This document shows positions 10,601 to 24,600 of a DNA stretch of 64,000 nucleotides, piece after piece; within the stretch, counting starts at the first letter, position 1, and every line of letters begins with the position of its first letter. The notes beneath the pieces were generated by a model, which worked only from the letters and a program-made list of their open reading frames with translations, was not told the DNA's origin and did no database searches. Location: the NCBI GenBank assembly GCA_003342815.1, contig PTEX01000205.1:640252-704251 (forward strand), given 5' to 3'. Made by a program: the position numbers and the translations under genes. This DNA comes from Eudromia elegans. Lineage: Eukaryota; Chordata; Aves; Tinamiformes; Tinamidae.

Positions 10601-13600
10601 ACCATTTTTTAAAATATTCCCTTCCTGATAGTAACTAACTGACATTTGCACAGGCTCCAGAAAAAGGAAATTTTAAAATGGTTTCTTCAAACCCAGGCAA
10701 TGGCGTTGGCTGTGCTGCTGTTCTTGCGTTCAGTTTCCCTGTCCACCTTAAGTGTTTTTTTTTTTCTTCTACTGTGTAAGTGTTGTTTTAAAAATGTTTT
10801 TGTGTCTGTGAATATGTGAACATTTTTGCTTAAAATGGCAAATCTGATGTGGGGGAGGCTGAATATGTACTTTTTATTTTCAGTCTGTTTAACTGAAGTT
10901 CATTTGCACAAAGACCTGCATCATCGATGCTGATTATGACCTGATTATTTTTAACATTAATATGGAAAACAGAAATGTGGAAAATTTTGAGGAAAATAAA
11001 ACTGTGGTTGCAGTAATTCTCACTGAGCCAAAAAACCTCAGGAACCTCTCCCCATGCTAAGGTTTTTTTAACCTTAGTTTGGATTGATGTGTTAAGTGGA
11101 CAGCGTATACTAGCAGAATTGTTTTACTAATTCTTGTATATCAGAGAAAGAGAAGTATTGTCTCGAATATCTGTGAAAATGGTGGTTGCTTTAAGTTAAA
11201 TGCTTAATTTGGATTTATCTGTAGCTTGACCAAAGGTGACTTACAGGAACATGGCACTCCCTCCTTCCCTGCCTCCCCCAGCTCTCTGGCTGTCTCAGCT
11301 CTGTCCAATTTGTCAACTGCAGTAGAGAGAAGACCTTAGATTTCAGCCTGAAGTGCCTCTTGGAGCGGTCTGACCATATTAGATAGCATGTGGCCCCAGA
11401 TCTCCTGTGAGCTCCATGTGCCATCCCTGTAGATATCCTCTCTCTCTTAGCTCCCTCTCAGTTAACCACTATGGAAATATTTTCTCTACTTGCTAGCTGA
11501 ACTGAGATGGAATCTGGTTAAAGCAGAAGTTTTTCTGCATAACTGAAACCAAAAGTGCTTATCATGAGAACTTCAGTATCAGCTTGTGTTTCAAGGGTGT
11601 AGTTGGTTAATACGGCATGTGGCATAGTGGCATAGTTAACTTTTCAAATCAACCCAGGCCATATAAAGGGCTTCAGTCTTGGGTTTGTGTCATTGTGCAA
11701 GGCTGCTCTGTAATTAACTTGAGAAAGGCTATTGGTGACTGCCTTCTGCTTTCAGACTTTACAAATCCAGAAATTTTTGAAAGTAACTTAAGGATCTGGT
11801 TAAATCATTAATGAATTTAACCCTTGATGCATTTTTATGACCTCCTACCTCCCTATGCGCTCTACAACTTTAATAATATCTTTGCTCTTATTTGGAGCCG
11901 AAACATCTATATACGTTCAGGTTCTTGCAACTTGAGATAATTCCTTTACTTCCAGCCAAGCTTCCTAAGGAGGCAGTATGAGAATACTTAGGAGAGATTC
12001 CAGAGGGTTTTGCTGGAGTCAGTTTCAGCCTGAATTGACATAGGGTTGTGGCCTTGAAGGCAATTAAGTTCTTAATTATTTTCTGTTTTGCTTTTTAAAT
12101 AGGGATAGAGGGAAGAGACTGTCATGGTATTTCAATAACTTGTACAATTACTCTGTTGCTGTAATACGCTTCTGGCACATTGCTTATTGCTGAAGTATGT
12201 CCCACTTCAGAAAGAACCTCACATCTCTCTCATGAAGGGGCTAGTGATGACAGAAACAATCTTGTTGCCCCTCCTCTTTATGGAGTTGTTCATCATTTTA
12301 TATCTATGTAATGTAGCTTGAAACTTGATGGTGTAGAGAGTCTTGGTACCGCATACCCCTGCTGTTGATGCTGTGTTTTGTGTGCTTTATATGTATGTGT
12401 GTATGATACTGCAATGTATTGAATTTCTTGGGTTGTATGCTGTTTTTAATAGCCTAAAAGAGCAGATGGGGTTGAGTAGCTGCTGATGTGCAAATAAACA
12501 GTATCATGGCAGAAGATTATCCTTGTTGTGGTTGTGCTGTTTGTGTACTCAGCAGTGAATAGCTGCACTGTAGAATTTATCAATTACAGTATTATCCTCT
12601 TTACACTGCTACTATTAAAAGGGGATGCTACAAGAAAACACTGTCAACAAATCTGCTGTTCATCTGGAAGCTGAAGAGGAACTGAAATTTGGAATAACTG
12701 TTTTAGTTTGCAGGTTCTGGGACAGTTTCCCTCTTGTGCTGTAGCAGCTTTCTTGCTTTTTTCCTTTACTGTGTTTTTTCACCTGTCTCTTCTTAGTTGC
12801 TCTATTTTCTCTCATGCTGCTATGTACTGGGCTTTGCTCCCAGTTTCTTCAGCATCTGAATCAAATAATTCTCTTTGGTCGTTGGATGCAGTGTAGAAGA
12901 GGAGGGAAAGCATAAGAAAGGCTATATCTTCTTGTATTGGCTTCAATGGAGATCCCAGCAGCAAGGGCAGAGCAGTTGTGTGGAAGGTCTTGCTTGGCTC
13001 TGCAACCGGAATGCTGGAGCCCTACTTATGCTGGGGTACGTCCTGGGTATCCTTCTGCTTGTTTTTTGAGGGATGGAGCTTGTTTTGATGCAGGTGGAAG
13101 CTCCAAAGAAACTAGAATTTAGCAGCTGACTGTTTGTCTCCTTGCACAGATGGTTTTCTGAGTTAAAACTAGGCCAAATTTAGAAGAATGTTAGGAGATT
13201 TGCAGAAGGGGTAGTGCTGACACAAGAATAACCTCATTAAATTCATGTTCCTCCTCCAGATTAGAGGAGACTCTAGAGCTCTTTGGTAAAGGGTTTATAG
13301 GAATCTTGTCATGTGTAAATACCTTCCCAGTGGTCCTTGAAAAGCTGAGCTATTTTGGCTGGAAGTTAGAAAGATCAGACAAAAACAAAGAAGCAAAGAG
13401 GAAAAATCATAAAAACTTTTAATTTCCACTTCAGAGACTAGTCTAAGAATTTGGCCCTAAGAAATATAAATGCTACTGCTGATGAAGGGGGTAGTATTAG
13501 GTCCCAACTACTTTTGTGCTATCAACAGTGTCAATTTTCTTTTGCTTCGTATAAGAAACCGATGCTTGTGCTGTTTACTCTAAGCAGTGCCCTGGATCTG

Positions 13601-15569
13601 TATGAAACCTTAGCTGAAAGCATTGGGTGAACTTATCCCTGAAGCAGTTTGATTTCAGATGCCTTGGGAGAGAATCCTCCATGGTCCAGTAATGGAACTA
13701 ATTAGGGGACATCCTACAAACAAAAGTGACTAATAGCACCTTATGTATACCTCTCAAATTTATTACTACCGAAGTCAGGAGTAAATATATGCTTTTAAGA
13801 AAAAAAAAAAGTATGCTAATATAGTGGCTACAAGTGACTTGCAACCAGAGTTGAGATATTTGAGGAGTGCAAACAATTCTGGATTCTTTTTTAGTTTTAA
13901 TTTTTCATGTTAGGGCTTATGACCAAGTTTGTGCGGGGTGATATTAAAGGGGCAAACATTCTAGTTTGGGCAGTGGGAGATCACTATGCCAATTTTAGGC
14001 TGTCTAATGACAGTTTCAAGTCATGTAAGTTTTTCCTATCTTAGCTGTGAAAACAGGAGAGAAGAACTTGTGGGATTCCAAAGGAAAATTGAAAGGAGAC
14101 CTTGTGTAAATATCTTGGAAGGAGCAATTGAGCAAAGAGGAAAATGTGAATGAAAGCTTGGAAAGCACAAGTGGACGGGCTGGCAAGGAGTGGAACATGG
14201 CTTATTCTAAAAGGCAGCCAAAAGAAAAACAAACAATTAGATCTAAGGTTAGATGAGAGCAACTTCAGCTGAGTGCAAACCAGACAGCATCTGTGTAAGA
14301 ATTGCAAGATAAGCTCTCCCACTCCAGTAGATGCTAAATGGCAAAGGAAGAGAATAGTGAAGGAAATGTTGCCGAGTGGAGACTTAAAGGGTAGGGCATC
14401 ACTGAAACAAGTGGAAGGGCTGAGGAGGAGAAATTGGATGCTGTGGTTTGTGGCAAAAGATGCTGTAGAACAGAATAGGTTGGGAAGGAGGTTACATTGC
14501 AACTTGTATTTTTAAGACTCTGTGATTGTGCACAGTAGTAATTTAAGTTTGTTTTTTTTTTAAAAAAAAGGGAAAAAAAACCTGAATGGAGCTTCAGACG
14601 TTGTGATGAGTCTGACTTTCACGTTTCATAGTATGAATGCAGACATTTATTTTCTCCAAGAGTGGTGAGGGGAAGGAAGGAGAGATGAATACACAAAGAG
14701 AATATTTAACTGTCTCTGAGCTTTGGATTGGTAAATGAATATGGAGTGTTTTTATGTGAATTGCAAATTATACTCTTTTAATATAAGTAAACCAAGGACT
14801 TAATTTGTTATGGAGTTGCACATTTTACAGGACAAGCTATGCATGATCAGTTTAACAGACCTGTGTGTTTGTGAAATACCTCTATTTGATAAGACTGCTT
14901 ATTTGCAATTCCTCTGTATGGATGGGTGAATGTTGATAAGAGGCAGACCAGTGAGAAATGGCAATGAAATTCTTCACATGGATGGATTCTTCAAGTGAAA
15001 CACTAAGCTGAAATAAGTATACTTTTTGAAAGCATTCATAATTTTCTTTTTTATCACTTGTGGGTCTTGGGAAACACATTTGCTTGGGGAGAGGCTTTGC
15101 AGACAAAGCTGTTGCTGAAACGCTTTCCTTTTAGCTTGCATGTAAGCCTGGAAGTTGGTGCAACTATATCTGGTAGTTTTCTCGCTTGCTTCCTTCGTTT
15201 TCTAGTGGAACATCTGCTGGAAAGAAGTACTTCATCGATGTCAGTGCAGAATTAGCTGTTTAGCTGGATCTCAAAAAGACTTGAAAGCTGCTTCTCGTAT
15301 TCATATGCTGATTCTGTGAGACTTGAACGGATTAAGGAGCTTGTTGTGGAAATGTCCATTTGGAAATGTAAGAACTTGATTTCCAAGTACCATAATCTCA
15401 TACGAGCTCTGAGCCATAAAGCCAGGCTGCAGGGTGTTGCTATCTGTTATCTGAAAATTGGTGGCCCCTGTCTTCACTGGCTGAGCAAGCCTAAAGGGGA
15501 AAAAACAAGAACCAAATGTAGGAGGAGCTTGTCAGTTTTTAGTGGGAGGTAGGGAGCTTTGGTAACTTT

Positions 15570-16170
15570 CCACTGATTCATGATGGGATTTCTGTTGGTC
15601 AAAATGGTCATGAATGAGCTGCAAAGGCACACAGTAAGGTGGTGATTTGCTGATGACAGAGTTACTCAGATTAGTAAAGTTAAGGTGGATGGCAGAAGCT
15701 ACTGACAGATTTACAAAACTGCCTAGGCAGTAAAATATCCAGAGAAATTAAGTGCAGATGAATGTGATGGATGCAGCAGGAAAAATGCCAACTTTATTAA
15801 TAAAAGACTCTTAGATAACTGGTTTTGGTCTGGAACCCATACTGGCATCATGAGAGAATTTCATGACAAGAACTAGTGGGTGACTGCCATGCAAAGAATA
15901 TCTAATGGAAGTTTGGACCCTTTAGCCTATAGAAAAGGTAATGGAGAGAAGAATGTAATGTCTGTAAAATAATGGGTGGCAAGTAGAAAAGATTGCTGTA
16001 TTGGCACATACATTAGATTAAAAAGATGAGGGGCTTCAGATGAAGCTGTCAGGTGGTAGGTTACAGCAAAGCGAAGCAGTTTCATGCCCACTAAATTGTG
16101 GGACTTTTCTACAGGATGCTGTGAATGCTATATTTCAAGATGGGATCTGATCGAGCACATGGAAAAGGAA
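15570..16170 (+). mobile_element. CR1-like LINE fragment (end of reverse transcriptase to 3' end)
   Basis: The sequence follows the order of the 3' part of amniote CR1 elements as I know them. A GCTGATGACAGAGTTACTCA block (about 15644-15664) corresponds to the FADD/YADD part of reverse transcriptase. A stretch with CTGCCTAGGCAGTAAAATATC follows. A late block with GTGGGACTTTTCTACAGGATG (about 16099-16118) corresponds to the usual near-terminal HWNSLP-type motif. Frames are broken by many substitutions and indels, so this is an old, dead insertion. It lies in the sense orientation within DLG1 intron 2. The boundaries are approximate because they are judged by eye. Confidence 0.65.
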
Positions 16171-16902
16171 TCACCTGGTTACTAAAAAGAGACAACCTCT
16201 CTGTTAAGCCATAGTAATTTAGAGAAGCAGATGATAGGAACCTAAGAGGACATTTGAGGAGGTATTGCTGCTTGCTTGTTGCATTTGTGTGTTTCTTCTC
16301 TAGATGTCTCTTTTGGTCATGGTTACTGTGGTAGACTAAATTGAGTGCAGCTAGCCTTGTATTATCTTTGAAGTGTTTTAGTCCAAAATCAGCATGGCTT
16401 TTTCCACGGAAGGCAGGAGAAGAGGAAAGGAAGCCTGCTGACCAATGTCTCTTGTTCAAGAAGGCCTTTGAGGGTGGAAAAAACCCCACAAATAACAAAA
16501 GAAGTTAGGAATGAATTAATTGCAGCCTACAGCGCATAAGGACGCCTCTGTTTTACTATTAAATAAATTTCATTTTGAAATGCATCTTTTTGTTGAAGAG
16601 AACTGAGAGTAGGTGATGAATGCTTATTGCTTAACAAGATTACCTCTGTTCTCAAAGATTTGCCAGTGCATCAGTTACTTGAGGAGACTTTTTTCATGTG
16701 GATCAGCTGCAGAAGCAGTCCTGTGTGCAGCTTATTGTTATCACTGCTGCTTCCTTCTTTAGCCAATATTTTTTATTTTTAGGAGGAGTTGCATTTGGTG
16801 GACAAACTCTATAGCTAGAGAAGATTGTCATAAAAATGCTCAAAAGATCCTTCTGGATTAGTGAGTTCTTTCCTAGAATGCAAAGTAAACTGCAGGGGAG
16901 CG

Positions 16903-16980
16903 GAAAAAAAAACAAAACAAAACACTTCCCCCCCCCCACAAAAAAAAAAAAAAAAAAACCTACACCCCAAAAAAGCCACA
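16903..16980. repeat. Homopolymer cluster (A-rich, C10, A19, A-rich)
   Basis: Successive runs of A, AAAAC units, a run of C, a long run of A and a further A/C-rich tail. Length calls in such runs are unreliable in most assemblies. The open frames that cross it on both strands (poly-Phe, poly-Lys) are artefacts of composition. Confidence 0.9.
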
Positions 16981-19900
16981 AACTTCCCAAAGTACCTATT
17001 CTTTGTGTGCAAAGCTGTTAAATGCATTGAGTGCAAAATCTCAAATGAAGATATACTCAGTGTTGCAGGTATAACAATTTTGTGCCTGTTGTGGTAGCAT
17101 TTTAGAACTGTGTGCGAGTGTACAGCACACAAGGCATCAGTCCTCAGTTTTACATACAGTGTCCATCCAGGGCAGCCTCTTGCAGTAAAGATATATGTGT
17201 TAAGCTTGCCTGAAATTTTGTGGCATTTCTTTAAGCAAAGTGTTTAACTCCAGGTAGAATACTTTGTCTTATTTGTTGAATTCAAGCTATGAACTGGATT
17301 GCTTGAATTCCCAACAATTTGTTATGTTTAAAGTCTCAGTTAAAAGGAAATATGCTTCATGCAAAACTAAGAATTTGTTCCTGGTCTAATTAAAGTCTTA
17401 ATTGCAATGATACCAATATGTTTAATATTCTATACAGTTAGTATGTACTAACCTTCTATTACCCAACGCATTATCTGGTGTTACGTGCTGCCTTTTTGGT
17501 TTGTAAATACATGTCCTCGATTTCAGGATAGGCTGGGGAGGGGAATGGGAGACTGACTGGTCCTTGAAGTCCTTCCCTGGGAGATAGATGCCATGGATGT
17601 TTTTTTTCTACTCAGTGTTGTATCTTTGGGAGGTTGTTTGTTAGCTCTGTCCTTTGTTCTTCCCTCATTAGTTTGTAGTTCCATATTGCGTTTAGCCTGT
17701 TTTAATTACGCTATGTTTTTATATACACCCAGTGCATTTTGCATATGCTGAACGCTTGCTCTTTGTTCTCTTTAGCCCCTCAAACTGTTCTTGCTCAGTT
17801 CTCAAGGCTAGCTCCTTTGGCCAGTAATTAGTGATCAGCGAGTTGTTTATAGCCCTGGGGCCTCGGCTGTCATCCCGTTCATGTGTTTTCAAGGCCTCTG
17901 CTGTCATCCTGTGCTTGGGCTGCTCTGGGCTGCTTTTTATCTGGGTGTCGCAGACAGTTCATTTCATGCAGAATAACTGCCTGTTATTAATACTCATCAG
18001 TTACAGAAATACATGTGTGTATGTGTATGCATATGTGATACATGTATCTTTTACTTAGCTTGGGACAACTCTGTTGTACAACACCTATTGTTTTCTGTGC
18101 TTATTTGAAATATATACGATGAATAGGTATATACAAAGTATATGAAATGTATATGATGTATGTATTTAATATGTAGAGTTTTCCTGTGTGTTTTCTGTTC
18201 TATGGAAACCACATATAGTTTATGTATGTTATAGGTAAGTATTTTAAAGTTTCATTACACTAATCTACTTTGTCCAAAGCGAAGTAAAAGTTGCACAAAT
18301 TAGATAAGTCAAAATATCTGCTCTTTAAATCATTGCTTTTACAGAGCAAAGCTAAAGCAAACTTCTAGGCAGGCCAGGACAAGTTCAGAGGCCTGGGCAG
18401 TCACCTTCCCCTTAGGAAAATGTATTTACAGGTATCTCATCTTTAACTTTACAAGGTATTGAACAACTCATATATAAGTGAATGCAAAGAATAATTCTAG
18501 TTGGTTTGATTTCACTACCTGACTTTACTAAAACTTTATTCCTTTCTGCAGAGGAGGTACAGGCAGGGAACGAGGCCGTGCCAGTGTCCAGCCATGAGAC
18601 TGTGAGGGCGCGTGCAGGGCTGCGTGGGCTTGTCTCATTCACAAGGGTGCTGAGTTGCCTCATGTGGCTCTTGCAGGCACCACACATAGCAGGGGAAATG
18701 GCAAACAGAGGTCTTATGTCTCATTGCTGAGAAGCAGGGGAGAAATTTATCCGAAGGAATGATATCGTATTGCGGAATGGAATCCTGGTGCTTGGAGACA
18801 TCCTCTGCACAGAGCTGATGGAGGTTCTTGAAGTGTCGTCAAATGCACCTGGTCTAGGAGAGGTCATCAGAATTGGTTTACTACTTTTGCAGCTCTACAG
18901 TCTTCTAATAAATGCAGAAAAATCACTTTCTTCTTAATGCCCAGTAGTCCTACTTCTCAGAATTGTTTGCTCTGCTGCTTGCTTTGTATAGAATTTTACT
19001 CCTGTTGCCATCAATAATATTGTTGATTTTGCTGTGTAATGTGATTTTAACTTGTGACGTGGCATGATTCCAATATGCGTTTTCTCCTCTGTTGCCCACC
19101 ATTTCTCATTCCTTGTCCCTGGCCTTCTTGAAACACTCTTCCATGCCTTGAGATCTCTAATCTGACTTGATTTTTTTGTCTGTAGCTTAGTTTAGGATAG
19201 GATATACAATCCATTTTGGAATTAATATGCAAGGAACAGGATGGGATGTGCAAGTAGGACATCCAGGTTGAGAAGTGACTGTAAGCATAAACATACCTGA
19301 AAAATGGTCTATATTACAACTAGTTATTTTTAAGACCTGTGAAGATCTTAAAGACCTTGTGAAGAGGTATTAAGAATACCTCTAGAGATTTGTGTGATTT
19401 CATTAGATATTCTAAATGTGTGCACACAAAGCAATGTTCTTGTGCATTGTTCCATAGCAGTTAATCAGTGGGAGAAATCATTTATTTTGGATTACAGTGT
19501 GTCCTGAGTGTTTGGCTTCACAAAATGTTGTACAGTACTCAGTCCTTACACAGTTAATGCATTCAGAGTTCTTAGACTGCCTGCTTGTATTCATAAGTGT
19601 TTAATGTTTGCATTTCATAGAGTAAAAATGTAAACAGAAGTTAACATTATTGTGTAGCCATAGAGTTCCTGAAAACTTTCTTTTTATGGATTTGCAGAGA
19701 GGTTAGGATAAACTCATCTCAGTGTTAACTGGTGTATGTATGTTTGACATCTTTCAATAGTGAATATATTATGCTGTACTTGAAGGTATAGAAAAGACAA
19801 GTCAAAAGAGTGTATGGGATATATAATGTACTTTATGAAATAAATCATTCTGTACACATAAATGGCTACCTTCACTGGCAGTGAGACTTAACTGAATACT

Positions 19901-21480
19901 AGCAGAATTAAGCGTAGGTGCCCTAGATTTCCCCTGTAAAACACTTGCACAAATAACCTCTTCTCATAAATAATGTAGTCATCTTCCTGGCTTGGTTACT
20001 GTGGATTGCAGCTAAAGAATCAACTTAAAACACTAGCTGTTTTAATATGTAAAGCACCATTTACTAGAGAGGAGGCTTTACTTCGTGCATTTGATTGTCT
20101 TGTAGCTGTATTTGCATCAATACATCAGAAATTTGCAAGTGAGGGAACTAATGTGAAAAATAGATTTAAAGGCAGTTAGTATCTCTTCAGCTGTTTTGCT
20201 ACCATATATCTAGGCCACGTAACATCTTCAGCAACCCTCTCTGCCTCTTCCAATCAGCAGTGCTAAGAAAACATACAACTTGAAAAATTAATGTAAGCAC
20301 TTGATAGGAATGTGACTCTTGTTCAGAGGGATGTTATAAGTTGAGTTGGAGGGTTTGCTTGTCTGAGTTGGTAGTGAGCAGCAACGCTAATGTGGGGTTG
20401 GAACGTTCAAGCTGTTTCTCTTGTGGCCCAACTCCATCGAATAAAGGAATTGGTTCTTGTGCCACAGTTACAGTCTCTGGGCAGTTCTTGAAAAGCTGCA
20501 AGGCTGTAGATTAGAGAACTTCTCATTCCTGCCTGCCTGTTTACAGCAGGATCCTCTTCACTTCTTGGGCTGTGTCTTAAATATGTCTTCTGTGAAATTG
20601 TGTAATTAGGGACATGGGTTACAATTCCTGTTTTGCAGATTATACTTTCAAGAAGAAATTAAAGGTTAAAGGTTTTGCAACATAAGTTCTTCCTTCTTCT
20701 GCTGTTCCCTTAATTTAAATTTGTTAAGGTATAGGTTAATTTTTTTTTAATGTAGATGATTAGAGCTGCGATTACAGTTGTAGCAAATGCCAGGTGCTGT
20801 ACTTCCATAGAAATATCTTTGGTTAGGTATATTTTTTGCTGATGCTTCACCGTAACAGACAAAACTAGTGTGTTTGGTTTCCTTTTCCCCAAGTTTTCAG
20901 CTGAGTCACCAAGGTTGTAGGAAAAAAAAAGTTTAGTAGTCCTTATGTATGACTTCATACTGTTAAAGCTTCATCCTGTTCCTGTTTTTTCAGTACAGTC
21001 TCCATCCTTTCTTTTATTCCTGACTTCTCTTAACTTCTGATTAACATCAGACTTTATCACTACACATTTGCTTCTGTGGTTATTTAAGTAAAATTTCTGC
21101 CATCTAAATGGCATTAAAATGTTGTGTTGAATAGGAGATTTCAGATAATGAAAGGCCCTGTTAGCTGAAATTGTATATACTGTGATATAAATGTGCTCTC
21201 CTTCTACTGCAGTTACTCCACATGGTTCTGCAGTCATGCTGCACGTTTGCTGCTAGTGGCAGAACCTGAAGTGAGCAGCCGTGTATAGGTGCAGATGTAA
21301 GGGAGGGTGGAGAGAGAGTATCCAGTGGGGAAAGTTAAGATTGTCTTGGTGATACAGCTTCATCTTGAAGTACTGGAAAACGTAGTAGCTATCAAATTAG
21401 TTTTGCAGGAGGAAAAGGAGATTAAAATTAGGCTTCAATTACTATGACATTCTAACTTCACAATTTTTTCACGTCTCTAG

Positions 21481-21647
21481 ATATTCAAGAATTTTATGAA
21501 GTGACCTTACTGGACAATCCAAAATGTATTGATCACTCTCAGCCCTCTGAACCAATACAGCCTGTGAATACTTGGGACTTTTCCAGCCTTCCAAGCACAA
21601 CAGTGACATCAGAAACACTGCCAAGCAGCCTTAGCCCGAGTGTAGAG
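21481..21647 (+). CDS. DLG1: DLG1 coding exon 3 (end of L27 and linker)
   Basis: The exon follows the acceptor ACGTCTCTAG and ends GTA GAG before the donor GTATGT at 21648. It is 167 nt, entered in phase 1 and left in phase 0, and encodes residues 51-106. It starts [18 protein letters not shown], the last L27 helix and its exit, and continues through [11 protein letters not shown] to [14 protein letters not shown]. This Ser/Thr/Pro-rich linker is characteristic of DLG1 rather than DLG2, DLG3 or DLG4. Identity to the vertebrate protein is very high. The phase-0 end allows it to be replaced by the alternative first exon at 38 kb, because both join the KYRYQDED exon. Confidence 0.96.
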
Positions 21648-24600
21648 GTATGTTATAGAAATCTGCTTACTTTTCTGATTGAGACTGTTAAGTCAACTTT
21701 CTTCTTTCCTTCATTTTATAAAATACTTAATTCCACAGAAAGCTTCTTAGTCTTAAAATTAATAGCCATATGAGATTTAACTATTGAAATGTTGGATATG
21801 AGATCTGTGCTTTTTTCTAACTCAAATTTATGAACTTGATTCTTAAACATGTCATTAAGCATGTAGTTCTCTTAATGCTATAAGTCATTGCTTTTGACTA
21901 GAGAATGGTGAGAAAACATTGCTGAGATGTGTGTACCACTGTACATTTTTGCTGAATCAAGATCTCCCCTGCCCAGGATGCAGTAGAAATGTTGCTTGCA
22001 TTTTGTACACCAGTCATACGGTGTGACTCCAAAGAGCTGGACTTTGTATTGTGTCCTCCGTGCTGGGGACTGAAGGCAGCGACTGTGACTCATTTCTGTG
22101 CAACAGGAACAAAGCTTAGGAAAAGCACTGAAGTAAAAAGGAGACAACCCTTCAACCTCTAAGAAGGCTGGGGAATGCACCAATATCTAGCAAGGTAAAG
22201 TGGTCAGGCTGTGCAGAGTGAGCTCTAAGAAAGCAGATTAGAAGAAAGTAGATTAAGAGGAAAATAAATGCTTATGCTTATTGAAACATCTATGAAAACT
22301 GTCAAAAATGCCTTAGAGGAAGCTTAAAGGAAGCCTTAGAATTGTACTGACTTCTGTCAGAAAGTAGAAAATGGGTTGTTTGAGGACTATGCAACAAAGG
22401 ATATAGAAAAACTAAAGTTGAGACTGATGATCTGAGGATTGAGAAAGAAATGACAGATAAAATTGGTTTTGCTTAAAAGAACTGAACACTTAAGGAAACA
22501 GGATTTTGCTAGTGTATTTTTAGGCCACTGTAAAAGGAGGGTAACAATATTCTGTGCCCCTAGAAGACGTATTATGCTTGCACCACAGTAATAGGTTTAG
22601 CTAAAACTTTTTTTAGTCTTTATAAGCACCAGAATAGGTGTGCGTGGGAGTCTCCCTTAGTGAAGGTCTGTAAGAACAGCTTACCTGTGTCTGTCAGAAA
22701 TGGCTTAACTTTTTTTTCCCTCTAGTATATCTTGGACCTGTGTGATAAACTGGCAGATCTATGTCTCTGCCAAACCTATGTGATTGTTGGGATGTTGCTA
22801 AAAGTGCCTCTGGTGCCAGGAGCTGTGATTGTGAAGCAGATACACTAGGGTAACGTGCTTATAGATGAAGCATTCTGAAATCCTGCATATTAATAAATAT
22901 AGGCTTTGTGATTTTTACCTAGCCTCTCCTCACCAAAATGGAAAGCTCTTCTAGTAGAGTTTTACTACTTTTACTATTAAGAAGTCCACAAGGAAGACAT
23001 GAACTTGTCAACCCAAGTGTAGTGTTTTCCTGGTATCCTTCAGAAATCTCCTTATGGATGTTTATAGATGTATGCACAGATAATATTTAATTTTGAAGGT
23101 ATGTCTTTAGATTTTTTTTGTCTTTATGTGCTAGTGAACTGCCAGCAGTACCAGGGCTTGGTGACATGAACCAGTGACAACAGACTCATTGTCATAGCAC
23201 ATGACAAGTGTGCTGAAAAAGAATGGCCTTATAGAGGCTGTCTCACTGCTGAAACCAGTGTATGTTCACTGCTGAACTATTTACTACTTGCAGCTAGTTC
23301 TCTGATGCAATGCAGTGGTTGTGGTCCATAGCGTTACCCCTATGAAGCCTGATATATGGTAGGTTGCTTTGTGATTCCTCTAAGTGGCTCAGGTTTGGAC
23401 TATTGTGGCGAAGCTGGTGGTCTTGAGCCTTTGTCTGAAGAATCACATAAAAGTCGGACAGTTGTTTGAGCTTCATTATGGAAATCCTCTCTTCGGTATT
23501 TGAAAGCAATCACACGTGTTGGTGTTGATGCTAAACTGAACTTTAATCACAGTCTGTCACCTATAGTAAATGTTGTATTTTGCTAAAATATTACTTGAGA
23601 AATGCTGTTTTTCCATATCTTAGTTAGCCATTTCTGAAGTGTGGGGGGTGTGTGTGTATTTTTAAACAAAAAACGGTCAGTTTTTGTACTTGCAGGACTG
23701 CTGTCCAATTCAATTTTAGTTCATTAGCCTGGTGTAACCAGATCAACATATCAGTTGGACTTTGAGATTTACTTAGCTTCATTCTTTTGTGGTGCTAGGC
23801 TAGTAGAATTATATGTGATAAAGGAATAGTTTTTCTGCTTGTGATTTAGTAGTCTTGGATATTATATTACAAACCCTATTTCTTTTACCTTAGTGATAAC
23901 TTTTTGGTATAGCTACTCTGAGACAAGCAAATGTTCTTCCAGCTGACAGTTTGATAGCATTTGAGATGGGAGTTGCCTAGGGGTGGAATATAAGTGCCCC
24001 CTACAGTGACTGCGGGTTGTATTACAAGAACTTTATACATCGCTGACTTTGGGAATGACTTCTTAGCAATGTGTGGTCGTGTGTATGCACAGAATCATGG
24101 TTAGCAGGCTTAGGTTGCCTGAGGACTTTTAATGGGACTTAGGTAGCCTAGTTTTGTTTTTTTATTACTTTGTCTGCATGAAAAGACTGGAATTTAATTC
24201 CCATAAATATTGTATCAGAGAAAGAGGAACAGATTTCCTGGTCAGTGTTCTGTTTTCTTATCAATGCTTTATATTTCCTGAAGCTTCTTAAACAGCTTGA
24301 TTTAGTCTGCAGTGCAAAAGATGATGAAGTAAAAAAAAAAAAGATTGATGAAGAGATTGAAGATGATGAGCAGGACAGGAATGTTATAATTTTTATCCTT
24401 CCAATACTAGATATGAACAAAAGATAAATAGAGGATCAATTCCAAGAAAGTGGAAGGTGTTTATGTTTTTTTTCACCCCATGGGCATTAAGTGGTAAGTT
24501 TGTGCAAATTCATCAGCAAAGCAGCTGACAAATCTACAGTAAGATGTATTGACTCTTTGATTGCTTATTGCCAGCGATATTGTGGAAGAAATGCTGTAAG

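Larger units (their letters stand above)
7683..21480 (+). other. DLG1: DLG1 intron 2 (13.8 kb)
   Basis: The intron runs from GTAAGG to the acceptor ACGTCTCTAG. I find no further exon in it. It contains an old CR1-like LINE fragment (15570-16170), a purine-rich stretch around 14040-14500 that leaves open frames on the minus strand with no recognisable protein, and a hard-to-assemble homopolymer cluster at 16903-16980. AT-rich imperfect TA/TG repeats occupy about 18000-18230. The rest is ordinary unique intronic sequence. Confidence 0.85.

Noticed and set aside
14041-14502. 153-codon minus-strand frame rich in Ser, Leu and Phe
   Set aside because: The plus strand is simply purine-rich, so the antisense lacks stops. 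No protein resemblance.
24245-24427. Acidic/Lys-rich frame (KKKKIDEEIEDDEQD)
   Set aside because: It arises from an A-run and GATGA-type repeats, with no exon signals.
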